Source: Bacteroidales bacterium
Lineage (GTDB): Bacteria > Bacteroidota > Bacteroidia > Bacteroidales > UBA3824
DNA length: 33,571 nt
Direction of reading: 5' to 3'
Assembly: GCA_017544805.1 (NCBI GenBank)
Contig: JAFYDK010000077.1
Span: 1 to 33,571, forward strand
Shown: positions 1 through 7,424 of the stretch, piece after piece
Layout of the letters: each line of letters opens with the position of its first letter
How positions within the stretch are numbered: the first letter of the stretch is position 1
The notes under the pieces: model-generated
What the model was told of the DNA's origin: nothing
The model's database searches: none
What the model saw: only the letters and a program-made list of their open reading frames with translations
Position numbers and translations under genes: made by a program

Positions 1-669
1 AATTTCGCTGATAAGAGCGTAACTGAAAACACCCGTGTTTCTTACCCGATCGATCACATTAAAAACGTAGTTAAGAAAGTTGCCGGCAAGAGTGCAGGTC
101 CTGCTGCTAAGAACGTTATCTTCTTGTCTGCTGACGCATTCGGCGTATTGCCTCCGGTATCTATTTTGACTCCTGAACAGACACAATATTATTTCTTGTC
201 AGGTTTCACCGCTAAATTGGCTGGTACAGAACGTGGTATTACCGAACCGACCCCGACTTTCTCGGCTTGTTTCGGTCAAGCATTCTTGGAACTCCACCCG
301 ACCAAATATGCTGAAGAACTTGTTAAGAAAATGCAGAAATCAGGTGCTAAGGCATACTTAGTAAACACTGGTTGGAACGGTACCGGCAAACGTATCTCTA
401 TTCCTGATACTCGTGGTATTATCGATGCTATCCTCGACGGTTCAATCTTGAAGGCTGAAACCAAAAAGATTCCGTTCTTCGATTTCGAAGTACCGACCGC
501 TTTGCCGAAAGTAAATCCTGCTATCCTCGATCCGAGAGATACTTACGCAAATGCTTCTGAATGGGAAACTAAAGCTAAAGATTTGGCTGGTCGTTTCATT
601 AAGAACTTTGCTAAATATACTACTAACGAAGCAGGTAAAGCTCTTGTTGCTGCTGGTCCTAAATTGTAG
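1..669 (+). CDS. pckA: Phosphoenolpyruvate carboxykinase (ATP), 3' part
   Basis: The reading frame is open from base 1 to the TAG at 667-669, giving the last 222 residues of a protein normally about 535 aa long; the 5' end, including the kinase P-loop, lies outside the window. PckA interconverts oxaloacetate plus ATP with phosphoenolpyruvate, CO2 and ADP in the cytosol. In Bacteroidota it usually runs toward oxaloacetate during succinate/propionate fermentation (family knowledge). Visible family motifs are [40 protein letters not shown] and [10 protein letters not shown]. An ATG-based gene call would miss the true N-terminal part; the apparent start at base 124 is an internal TTG. Codon use is more GC-rich at third positions than in its neighbours, as expected of a highly expressed gene. 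A strong terminator follows. Confidence 0.96.
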   Translation, partial: NFADKSVTENTRVSYPIDHIKNVVKKVAGKSAGPAAKNVIFLSADAFGVLPPVSILTPEQTQYYFLSGFTAKLAGTERGITEPTPTFSACFGQAFLELHPTKYAEELVKKMQKSGAKAYLVNTGWNGTGKRISIPDTRGIIDAILDGSILKAETKKIPFFDFEVPTALPKVNPAILDPRDTYANASEWETKAKDLAGRFIKNFAKYTTNEAGKALVAAGPKL

Positions 670-705
670 TAGAGTTTTTATTATATTTAGACATAGTTTA
701 CTTCG

Positions 706-740
706 CGGTCGCCCCAGTAAAAGGGGCGGCCGTTTTTTTT
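706..740 (+). terminator. Intrinsic terminator of pckA
   Basis: A 10-bp GC-rich stem (706-715 with 723-732, one G-U pair) closes a 7-nt loop and is followed by eight T at 733-740. It lies 37 bp after the pckA stop. The next stretch, 741-853, is very AT-rich and shows no gene. Confidence 0.95.
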
Positions 741-853
741 GTTATTTTTTAAGAAATGGCAGTTTTTACTCCTCTAACGTTAATTAATTATTAATATTCT
801 ATTATCGGCATAATTTTTATATATATAATTAGTAATAATTAACCAAATTTTTT

Positions 854-861
854 TAACTTTG
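854..861 (+). promoter_or_regulatory. Bacteroidota -7 promoter box (TAACTTTG)
   Basis: TAACTTTG matches the TAnnTTTG -7 element and ends 19 bp before the ATG at 881. I see no TTG at the ideal -33 spacing, so only half of the promoter is supported by sequence. Confidence 0.65.
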
Positions 862-880
862 CTATAAATTTTTTAACGCT

Positions 881-1924
881 ATGAAAAGAATAAGTTTTAT
901 ACTGGCATTTTTTTTATGTTTTACTGCTTTTGAAACTTTTGCACAGTTCGAATTGACGAGGGAAACATATAAGATTAACGTGAAAAATTTTCCCAAGTAT
1001 TATGTCGAACCCTCTAATATGACGTACTGTTTTAAAATTCAACAAAACGGCGTAAAAAACTGTTTTGCAGATGATTATTTCAGAACGGAGCTCGATTTTC
1101 CGGAGGGTTGGAGTGAGATTGACAATGAGACTGATGCTTTTATGACAGTAACATTTTCGGTTTCGCCGATTTCGATTGTAACGTGTGATTTGAAAAACAA
1201 ACGCACTGAAAAAATAGATTCTGCCGGTGATTTAAATGTCATGAACCATTTTTTCCCATCCATAAAATATACTTTCATCATGAAATGTGTTTTTAAATGC
1301 AAGTATGAAACATTTGAATGGACACCTTTTAACCGTCCCGGCGGAGCTCCGGCGGCTTCTAACGTTTACGATGTTAAAATAGATTTCCCGACCCGTGAAG
1401 AGGCTATGGAATATATTGAGCAAAGTAAAATTTCTATTCAGACGAGTATCGTCAGCTCTGCACTGAAAGACCTTGCAGTTGATATTCCGAAACTTTTTGC
1501 GGAGAGATTTTCCGATTATGACGGTAGCGAATATATTCCTATTCAATATCTTTTGGCAGATAAATGTCCTTATAAAACCGATATGCAGTCTATAAGACAG
1601 GGTATTAAAGCTGATATGAATAAAATAACGGTTTCTGACCCCGTGCTTTCGACCTCACCGAATATTGAACGATGGATTGAAAGGTTTCAGATGGTGGCTG
1701 CCGATATGGACGTAAACAAACCTGAACAGAAAAAAGCTAAAGAGGCAATGGTTAAAAATCTTGCTTATTTGTTTTATATTATTGAGGATTTTGAAACCGC
1801 TATGCGTTATGCTAATGTGTTGAGGGACACTTTTAAATCCGGAGATGCACCGCGTATAATGCGTATGATTAAGATGGTTCAGGATAAACTCGAAAAGTAC
1901 GGTAAATCTTCCCGACATTATTAA
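881..1924 (+). CDS. Secreted protein of unknown function
   Basis: 347 aa. I do not recognise a family. The N-terminus is a Sec signal peptide: positive MKR, a hydrophobic stretch at residues 5-17, and likely cleavage near FAQ (residue 22), giving an exported, probably periplasmic protein. The middle (about 25-200) looks beta-rich, with aromatic and cysteine residues (C50, C61, C107, C142 approximately). The C-terminal third is helical and could hold a TPR-like hairpin (AYLFYIIEDFETAMRYANVL). It has its own promoter box, sits between two terminator or promoter boundaries, and is probably monocistronic. There are no catalytic motifs that I can name. Its reality as a gene is supported by the signal peptide, the promoter and an uninterrupted frame, not by homology. 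Confidence 0.85.
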   Translation: MKRISFILAFFLCFTAFETFAQFELTRETYKINVKNFPKYYVEPSNMTYCFKIQQNGVKNCFADDYFRTELDFPEGWSEIDNETDAFMTVTFSVSPISIVTCDLKNKRTEKIDSAGDLNVMNHFFPSIKYTFIMKCVFKCKYETFEWTPFNRPGGAPAASNVYDVKIDFPTREEAMEYIEQSKISIQTSIVSSALKDLAVDIPKLFAERFSDYDGSEYIPIQYLLADKCPYKTDMQSIRQGIKADMNKITVSDPVLSTSPNIERWIERFQMVAADMDVNKPEQKKAKEAMVKNLAYLFYIIEDFETAMRYANVLRDTFKSGDAPRIMRMIKMVQDKLEKYGKSSRHY

Positions 1925-1968
1925 CAAAAAAATTACATTGCCGGATTAGGATTTGAAAAAAATTAACA

Positions 1969-1976
1969 TATATTTG
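1969..1976 (+). promoter_or_regulatory. -7 promoter box (TATATTTG) for the threonine-branch pair
   Basis: TATATTTG fits TAnnTTTG and ends 34 bp before the aspartate kinase ATG. TTTG at 1952-1955 is too close (13 bp) to be a standard -33 element, so the assignment is moderate. Confidence 0.55.
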
Positions 1977-2010
1977 CAGCAGAAATTATTTAAAGTTTTT
2001 TTGACCCAAT

Positions 2011-3375
2011 ATGAAAGTTTTGAAATTCGGAGGAACATCGGTTTCCTCAGTTGAAACAGTTAAAAATATAAGTGAAGTTTTGAAGAAAACTTCTGAGCCT
2101 CAGATTGTTGTGTGTTCAGCACTCAGCAAGGTAACCAATATGCTTACCGAGGCTGCAGAGAAAGCTGCCGCTGCTGATGTGTCTTATAAAGAAATTTGTG
2201 CTCAAATCGAAAAACGCCATTATGATTTCATTGACGAACTCATTGCTAAAGAGCAACAAGGCGATTTGAAACAGACAATTCATAATAATATTGCAAGTCT
2301 TGAGAAAGTTTTGGAGGCTATTTATTTCCTTAATGAACTCTCTCAAAGAGCTTATTATATAATAGTAAGTTTCGGCGAAAAAATGTCTAACGCTATAATT
2401 TACAGATATTTAAGTATTCATAACGGTAGCGTTAATTATTTGGATTCGTCGCAAATTATTATAACGAGAACCGTTAATGGCAAAGAGCATGTAAACCGTT
2501 CGGTTACTTACAAAAATATTCAGGATAATTGGAACGAAAATTATAAAATTACCGTTGCTCCTGGTTTTATTTCCAGAAGTGAAAATGGTTATGCAACGAC
2601 CTTGGGACGTGGCGGTAGCGACTATACTGCAGCTCTTTACGCAGCAGCTTTGGATGCTTCGCTTCTTGAAATTTGGACGGACGTAAGCGGCATTTATACT
2701 GCTGACCCCAGAAAAGTAAAAAATGCGCATCCTTTGGAAAAAGTTTCGTACAAAGAGGCGTTGGAACTTTCAAATTTCGGTGCTAAAGTTATCTATGCTC
2801 CGACGATTCAGCCGGTTTTGGAGAAAAATATCCCGATGGTTATTCTCAATACTTTCCGTCCTGATGATAAAGGTACTTTGGTAACTAACGAGACTGATAA
2901 CTCTAAGACTATCAAGGCTTTCTCTACGATGGACAATATTGCAATGCTTTCATTTACCGGCACTGGTTTGGTTGGTAATAGCGGCATTGCGGGCAGATTG
3001 TTTTCGGCTTTGAACGATGTTAATGTCATCATTATTTCGCAGGCAAGTTCCGAAATCTCAATTTGTATAGTTATCAATGCTGACGATGCTCAAAAAGCTG
3101 TTGATGCTATTAATAGCGAATTCGATTTTGAAATCCGTAAAGGTACTATAAATAAGACTGTTGCAGAAACGGGTTATTCTGTTTTGGCAATGGTGGGCGA
3201 AGGTATGAAAAATGCTGCCGGTTTGACGGGAAGAGCATTTTCTGCTTTAGGCGAAAATGGTATCAACATTCACGTAATTGCTCAAGGCAGTTCCGAACTC
3301 AATGTTTCAATTGTTATTAAGAGTGAAGATTCTGAAAATGCGTTGAACGTTTTACACAAAGCATTTTTCAATTAA
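2011..3375 (+). CDS. Monofunctional aspartate kinase
   Basis: 454 aa. It phosphorylates aspartate, the first step toward lysine, threonine and methionine. Motifs: KFGGTS at residues 5-10; GRGGSDYTAA from about residue 199 (substrate/ATP site); TDVSGIYTADPR just after; then two ACT domains starting near residues 316 (GTGLVGNSGIAGRLFSAL) and 394 (GEGMKNAAGLTGRAFSAL), the usual allosteric amino-acid sensors. The length matches LysC-type enzymes (about 450 aa). In many Bacteroidia the threonine-operon enzyme is instead a roughly 810-aa aspartate kinase-homoserine dehydrogenase fusion (established knowledge). Here the protein ends cleanly after the second ACT domain, and threonine synthase follows 15 bp later. 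This suggests the kinase serves the threonine branch while homoserine dehydrogenase is encoded elsewhere. Confidence 0.95.
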   Translation: MKVLKFGGTSVSSVETVKNISEVLKKTSEPQIVVCSALSKVTNMLTEAAEKAAAADVSYKEICAQIEKRHYDFIDELIAKEQQGDLKQTIHNNIASLEKVLEAIYFLNELSQRAYYIIVSFGEKMSNAIIYRYLSIHNGSVNYLDSSQIIITRTVNGKEHVNRSVTYKNIQDNWNENYKITVAPGFISRSENGYATTLGRGGSDYTAALYAAALDASLLEIWTDVSGIYTADPRKVKNAHPLEKVSYKEALELSNFGAKVIYAPTIQPVLEKNIPMVILNTFRPDDKGTLVTNETDNSKTIKAFSTMDNIAMLSFTGTGLVGNSGIAGRLFSALNDVNVIIISQASSEISICIVINADDAQKAVDAINSEFDFEIRKGTINKTVAETGYSVLAMVGEGMKNAAGLTGRAFSALGENGINIHVIAQGSSELNVSIVIKSEDSENALNVLHKAFFN

Positions 3376-3390
3376 TAAAGGACTTAATAA

Positions 3391-4692
3391 ATGCGATATT
3401 TCAGTACAAGAGATAAAGGCTTAAAAGTATCTTTTGAACAAGCCGTTAAACAAGGTCTTGCTCCAAACAGAGGACTTTTTATGCCTGAAGAATATATAAA
3501 ATTAGATACGGAATTTTGGGCTAATCTTTTTGACATGAGCCTTCCTGAAATCGGTTATCACGTGGGAAAGGGTTATGTCGGAGATGAAATTCCTGATGAA
3601 GATTTCAAAAAACTTTGCAATGAGGTTTTGAATTTTGACATTCCTCTTGTCAGAGTAAAGGATCAAGTTTATAGTCTTGAACTTTTCCATGGTCCGACTT
3701 GCGCTTTCAAAGATGTCGGAGCGAGATTTATGGCAAGATGTTTAGGATATTTTTCAAGTCGTAAAAACGAGAAAACTGTTATTCTCGTTGCAACCTCTGG
3801 CGATACCGGAAGTGCTGTTGCAAACGGTTTTTTGAACGTTCCCGGTGTTGATGTTATAATCCTTTATCCGAGTGGAAAAGTTAGTGAAATTCAGGAAAAA
3901 CAACTTACGACCAACGGCGGAAATATTACGGCTTTGGAAGTAAACGGCGTTTTCGATGATTGTCAGGCTTTGGTGAAAACTGCTTTTTCTAAATTCGATA
4001 CAAAAGGCAAATTTTCGCTTACCTCGGCTAATTCGATTAACATCGCAAGATTGATTCCGCAATCGTTTTATTACTATTACGCGGTTAAACAACTGAAAAG
4101 TTTTGAATCCGTAATTTGTGTTCCAAGTGGTAATTTTGGAAACATAACTGGTGGTATTTTAGCTTTGAAATCGGGCTTGAAGGTTAATCATTTTGTAGCG
4201 GCAACCAATGCTAACGATACCGTTCCGCAATATTTGCAAACTGGTGTTTACAAACCTAAACCTTCGGTTCAAACAATTTCTAATGCAATGGACGTAGGCG
4301 ATCCGAGCAATTTTGAAAGACTTGACGAAATTTTTTCTCACAACAGTAAAAATTTTGCTTCGGTTATTTCAAGTTACAGTTTCTCGGACGAGGAAACCAA
4401 AAAGAAAATGAAGATGGTTTACTCTGAATACGGTTATACGCTTGACCCGCACGGTGCTGTCGGAATGTTAGGAATAGAAAAATATTTGAAGGAAAACGCA
4501 AGCGGTTGTCCGGGAGTATTTTTGGAAACTGCACATCCGGCAAAATTCCTTGATGTTGTAGAACAGGCTGTAGGCGTAACACCGGATTTGCCAGAAAACT
4601 TAAAAAAATGTCTCGGTAAGGAAAAAGTTTCAATCAAAATCGAAAACGATTACAAAGAATTGGAAAAAATACTTTCCGAACGTTATTTGTAA
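3391..4692 (+). CDS. thrC: Threonine synthase
   Basis: 433 aa, the usual length. It converts O-phosphohomoserine to threonine with PLP. The PLP lysine is K107 in HGPTCAFKDVG. The cofactor phosphate loop is ATSGDTGSAVANGF, and PSGNFGNITGG is a further conserved loop. An SD-like AAAGGA at 3377-3382 lies 8 nt before the ATG, unusual in this phylum, and the gene is only 15 bp downstream of the aspartate kinase, so the two form an operon. The homoserine kinase step (thrB, or the phosphoglycerate-mutase-like kinase found in related threonine operons) is absent from this locus. Confidence 0.97.
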   Translation: MRYFSTRDKGLKVSFEQAVKQGLAPNRGLFMPEEYIKLDTEFWANLFDMSLPEIGYHVGKGYVGDEIPDEDFKKLCNEVLNFDIPLVRVKDQVYSLELFHGPTCAFKDVGARFMARCLGYFSSRKNEKTVILVATSGDTGSAVANGFLNVPGVDVIILYPSGKVSEIQEKQLTTNGGNITALEVNGVFDDCQALVKTAFSKFDTKGKFSLTSANSINIARLIPQSFYYYYAVKQLKSFESVICVPSGNFGNITGGILALKSGLKVNHFVAATNANDTVPQYLQTGVYKPKPSVQTISNAMDVGDPSNFERLDEIFSHNSKNFASVISSYSFSDEETKKKMKMVYSEYGYTLDPHGAVGMLGIEKYLKENASGCPGVFLETAHPAKFLDVVEQAVGVTPDLPENLKKCLGKEKVSIKIENDYKELEKILSERYL

Positions 4693-4710
4693 AGAAAAAA
4701 AATGAAAATA

Positions 4711-4805
4711 TAAACGTTTGATTTTTAGAATTTTGTTTCTTGTAATATTTTTTTTGACAAAAAAAGTCTTGAAAAAGCAAAACAAAATTCTAAAAAAAAC
4801 GTTTA
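4711..4805. repeat. Long interrupted inverted repeat (26-bp stem)
   Basis: Arms 4711-4719 and 4797-4805 (TAAACGTTT with AAACGTTTA), 4722-4725 with 4793-4796, and 4726-4738 with 4780-4792 (a perfect 13-bp block) make a 26-bp stem with one 2-nt bulge. The loop of 41 nt holds a small GAC/GTC hairpin at 4755-4768. It fills the gap between thrC and the next gene. The stem is AT-rich and lacks a following T-run, so it is not a classic terminator; an operator, RNA processing site or attenuator are all possible. Confidence 0.75.
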
Positions 4806-4834
4806 AAAGTGTAAACGCTAATTTATAAAGTAAA

Positions 4835-5977
4835 ATGTCGCAAACAAACGCAATGTTGGACAGACATATAGCATACGAACTTTATGAGCATATCCCGACC
4901 GACGGTTTGGAATATACTTATAGAGGCAACGTTAATTCTGATGTTGTGGAAAATATTCTTTCGCTTGCCGAAACTAATTTTGGTGATATGAAAGAAAAAG
5001 TTCTTGTCAGAAAGCGTGTTTACTTTATAATGGTGGAAAGTTTACAAAACATTACACGCCATCAGGAAATTGATGCTGACTCTTCTTTCGATCAATACGG
5101 ACTTTTTATCATAAGGCGTGGGAAATTTGGTTACTATATCACCTCTGCCAATCTCGTTAAAAACGAAAACTGCGCAAAACTTCAGGAAAGAATCGACATT
5201 ATTAATTCAAAAGATTCCGAAGAATTGAAAATGTTTTCGCGCGAGGTTTTAACCAACGGAAAATATTCCACTAAAGGTGGTGCCGGTTTAGGTCTTATAG
5301 AAATGGCTCGTAAATCTGGTAACAAGCTCAAATATTCTTTTGTTCCCACAAAATACGGCTATACAAGATTTTATATGCACATTGATATTTTGTTCAACAA
5401 AAAGGATATTGACAATCAAGATGCGTTGGAGGAAATCAAGCAGTATTCTTTGGACAAAATTTTCGATTTTCATTTAGGTCTTCAGAAATATCAGATTTTT
5501 TTGCATTATAGCGGCATTCTCAATCAAGAAAACCTTATTAATCTGATGAATATTCTTTCAAGGCAGATTAATGTTTCTAAAGCCTTAAAAACAAGGGTTT
5601 ATTGCGTGATGATTGAGCTTTTGCAAAATATTCTGCTGCATGCTGACAGACTCTCTGACGAAAAACAAACGCATTGTTTCGGAATGTTTTTTATCCGTCA
5701 AGACAATGAACACCTCGTTCTTACGGCCGCAAATCATGTTTTGAACTCTAAAATTCCAAATCTTATTTCCATAATTGACTCTCTTAATGCTATTGATAGA
5801 GATGAACGCATTAGGATGGCTAAATCTCCTGGAAACAATTCAAAAGGTATTATTTCTATGCTCAACAAAAGCCGTCATAATGCAGAGTATAATTTTACGG
5901 ATATTGGCGGAAATTATTCTTTGTTCTCGATTTCGGTTTTTTTGGATAAAGATCAGAACGTCGATATGAAATTGTAA
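4835..5977 (+). CDS. Tandem SiaB-like (GHKL-type) kinase protein
   Basis: 380 aa made of two related halves. Half one (about 1-188) has an N-box-like VESLQNITRH with N72 and a G-box GGAGLGLIEMAR at 148-159, the pattern of the small SiaB/DUF6272-type GHKL kinases that phosphorylate SiaC-like anti-anti-sigma partners in switch modules. Half two (about 205-375) repeats the order of elements: IELLQNILLH with N265 lines up with the first N-box, but the glycine-rich box is replaced by GNNSKGIISM. ATP binding is therefore plausible in half one and doubtful in half two. No signal peptide or membrane segment is seen, so it is cytosolic. No SiaA phosphatase or SiaC partner is adjacent. The family call is from motif memory; the duplication is visible in the sequence. 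Confidence 0.75.
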   Translation: MSQTNAMLDRHIAYELYEHIPTDGLEYTYRGNVNSDVVENILSLAETNFGDMKEKVLVRKRVYFIMVESLQNITRHQEIDADSSFDQYGLFIIRRGKFGYYITSANLVKNENCAKLQERIDIINSKDSEELKMFSREVLTNGKYSTKGGAGLGLIEMARKSGNKLKYSFVPTKYGYTRFYMHIDILFNKKDIDNQDALEEIKQYSLDKIFDFHLGLQKYQIFLHYSGILNQENLINLMNILSRQINVSKALKTRVYCVMIELLQNILLHADRLSDEKQTHCFGMFFIRQDNEHLVLTAANHVLNSKIPNLISIIDSLNAIDRDERIRMAKSPGNNSKGIISMLNKSRHNAEYNFTDIGGNYSLFSISVFLDKDQNVDMKL

Positions 5978-6020
5978 GTTAGACTGTTAGAAAAAATATC
6001 AAAAAAAAATACATAAAAAT

Positions 6021-6052
6021 TTTGGTATTTCGAGTAAAATACCTTAACTTTG
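6021..6052 (+). promoter_or_regulatory. Full Bacteroidota promoter for the tRNA-Arg pair
   Basis: TTTG at 6021-6024, a 20-bp spacer, then TAACTTTG at 6045-6052. This is the canonical -33/-7 arrangement, and the first tRNA begins 39 bp after the -7 box. Confidence 0.88.
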
Positions 6053-6091
6053 CACCCGTAATTAAGAAACGCAGTTTGCATATTGTATTTA

Positions 6092-6165
6092 GGCCTCGTA
6101 GCTCAACTGAATAGAGCATTTGACTACGGATCAAAAGGTTGTGGGTTTGAATCCCGCCGAGGTCA
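6092..6165 (+). tRNA. tRNA-Arg (anticodon ACG), copy 1
   Basis: 74 nt cloverleaf: acceptor GGCCTCG pairs with CGAGGTC (one G-U), D-stem GCTC/GAGC, anticodon stem TTTGA/TCAAA around loop CTACGGA (anticodon ACG), T-stem GTGGG/CCCGC around TTTGAAT. Discriminator A at 6165; CCA is not encoded. A spurious 70-codon reading frame runs across both tRNA copies. Confidence 0.96.
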
Positions 6166-6217
6166 CATTTTTTTTCATTTTTTTTTGAAATTTATTAATT
6201 CGTTAAACATTGGTTTA

Positions 6218-6291
6218 GGCCTCGTAGCTCAACTGAATAGAGCATTTGACTACGGATCAAAAGGTTGTGGGTTTGAATCCCGCCGAGGTCA
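6218..6291 (+). tRNA. tRNA-Arg (anticodon ACG), copy 2
   Basis: Identical over all 74 nt to the copy at 6092-6165, including the preceding TTTA, with a 52-bp AT-rich spacer. The two share one promoter and one terminator, so they are probably one transcript. CCA is not encoded. Confidence 0.96.
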
Positions 6292-6303
6292 CTAAATTTT
6301 TAC

Positions 6304-6342
6304 GGCTGCTTAAAAAAAACTTTTTTAAGCAGCCCTTTTTTT
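6304..6342 (+). terminator. Terminator of the tRNA-Arg transcript
   Basis: A 14-bp perfect stem (6304-6317 with 6321-6334), 3-nt loop, then C and seven T. It ends only 8 nt before the ATG of the downstream MlaD gene. Confidence 0.93.
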
Positions 6343-6350
6343 ATTTGGTT

Positions 6351-7304
6351 ATGGACAAAAAAAGTGTTGTTAAAATAGGAGTTTTGTTTGTACTTGCCCT
6401 CGTGCTTTTGGTTTGGGGGCTGAGTTTCTTAAAAGGTGAAAATCTTTTCAAGACTCAAGATCATTATGTTGCCGTTTATAACAAATTGGACGGCTTGGCA
6501 GAAAGTAATCCCGTTTTGTTGAGCGGTTACAGAATCGGTTCTGTCGAAAAAATTGATTTTCAGGACATAAACAATTCTTTGAAAATCATTGTCAAGGTGA
6601 AAGTTAATAGCGGTTTCAATATGCCCAAAGGTACGATTTTGAAAATTGTCAGTGTTGATATTATGGGCACAAAGGGCATTGAGGTTATCAGACCTAAAAA
6701 ATTTGACGGTTATCATAAAAGCGGCGACACTTTACAAGCTATGATTCAAGGCGGAATTATCGAACAGATTATGGACATGATTTTGCCGGTAAAAGACGAT
6801 TTAGCTGATTTTATTTCTGTTACGGATTCTGTTTTGCACTCTTTGAACGCGCTTTTAACAGAAAAAAATGTCAAAAATTTAACTTCGGGAATCGAAAATT
6901 TGCAGGTTTTGTCCGAGCATTTAGCTTCTAATCTCGGTCATATTGACGGTATGATTTCCGATTTTAATAATTTGGGACGCACTTTAGCAAAAAACAGCGG
7001 AAATATCGACCGTGCAATCGGAAATTTCGCAGCCTTGAGTGATACTCTTAACGCATTGAATTTAGCTCAAACACTTTCGGAGGCTCAGACTGCCCTAAAT
7101 AATATTAACACCGCGCTTGAAGTTGTAAATCGTGGGGATGGAACTGTTCAAAAACTTTTGACCTCGGATTCGGTTTATAACAATCTTGAACAATTGACAT
7201 TGAAGGCAAACCGTTTGTTGGAAGATTTTGAAAAACATCCCAAAAAATATGTTAATCTTGCAATTTTCGGCGGAAAAGACAAAAGTTCTGACAAGAAGAA
7301 ATAA
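6351..7304 (+). CDS. MlaD/MCE family lipid-transport protein
   Basis: 317 aa from ATG 6351. An in-frame extension back to 6246 would translate tRNA copy 2 and is rejected. One N-terminal membrane anchor (residues about 8-24) is followed by an MCE domain (about 37-115), with GLAESNPVLLSGYRIGSV as its typical core. A long helical region comes next, and the end (GTVQKLLTSDSVYNNL ... HPKKYVNLAIFG) is typical of Bacteroidota MlaD proteins. Family role: periplasmic substrate-binding part of an ABC system moving phospholipid between inner and outer membranes. The ATPase (MlaF) and permease (MlaE) genes, often adjacent, are not in this window. No promoter is visible between the tRNA terminator and the start. 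Confidence 0.92.
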   Translation: MDKKSVVKIGVLFVLALVLLVWGLSFLKGENLFKTQDHYVAVYNKLDGLAESNPVLLSGYRIGSVEKIDFQDINNSLKIIVKVKVNSGFNMPKGTILKIVSVDIMGTKGIEVIRPKKFDGYHKSGDTLQAMIQGGIIEQIMDMILPVKDDLADFISVTDSVLHSLNALLTEKNVKNLTSGIENLQVLSEHLASNLGHIDGMISDFNNLGRTLAKNSGNIDRAIGNFAALSDTLNALNLAQTLSEAQTALNNINTALEVVNRGDGTVQKLLTSDSVYNNLEQLTLKANRLLEDFEKHPKKYVNLAIFGGKDKSSDKKK

Positions 7305-7342
7305 AAAAAAAGTGCCGTATCTTTTCTTTAAAGAAACGGCAC
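7303..7342 (-). terminator. Hairpin oriented as a minus-strand terminator
   Basis: GTGCCGT (7312-7318) pairs with ACGGCAC (7336-7342), with an inner TTCTTT/AAAGAA pairing. The homopolymer is a nine-A run on the left (7303-7311), so a U-tract would follow the hairpin only for minus-strand transcription. On the plus strand it is just a stable 3' hairpin after mlaD. Confidence 0.55.
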
Positions 7343-7424
7343 CAAAATTAACCAACCTAACCTAACTATTTCAAACTTTTACACTTACCATAAAATCAAT
7401 TAATGTGCCAAAAAAAAATAAATT

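Noticed and set aside
6083..6295. 70-codon plus-strand reading frame containing an internal duplicated peptide
   Set aside because: It is translation of the two identical tRNA-Arg genes, not a protein.
6246..6350. N-terminal extension of the MlaD protein
   Set aside because: It reads through tRNA copy 2 and a terminator; the membrane anchor begins at ATG 6351.
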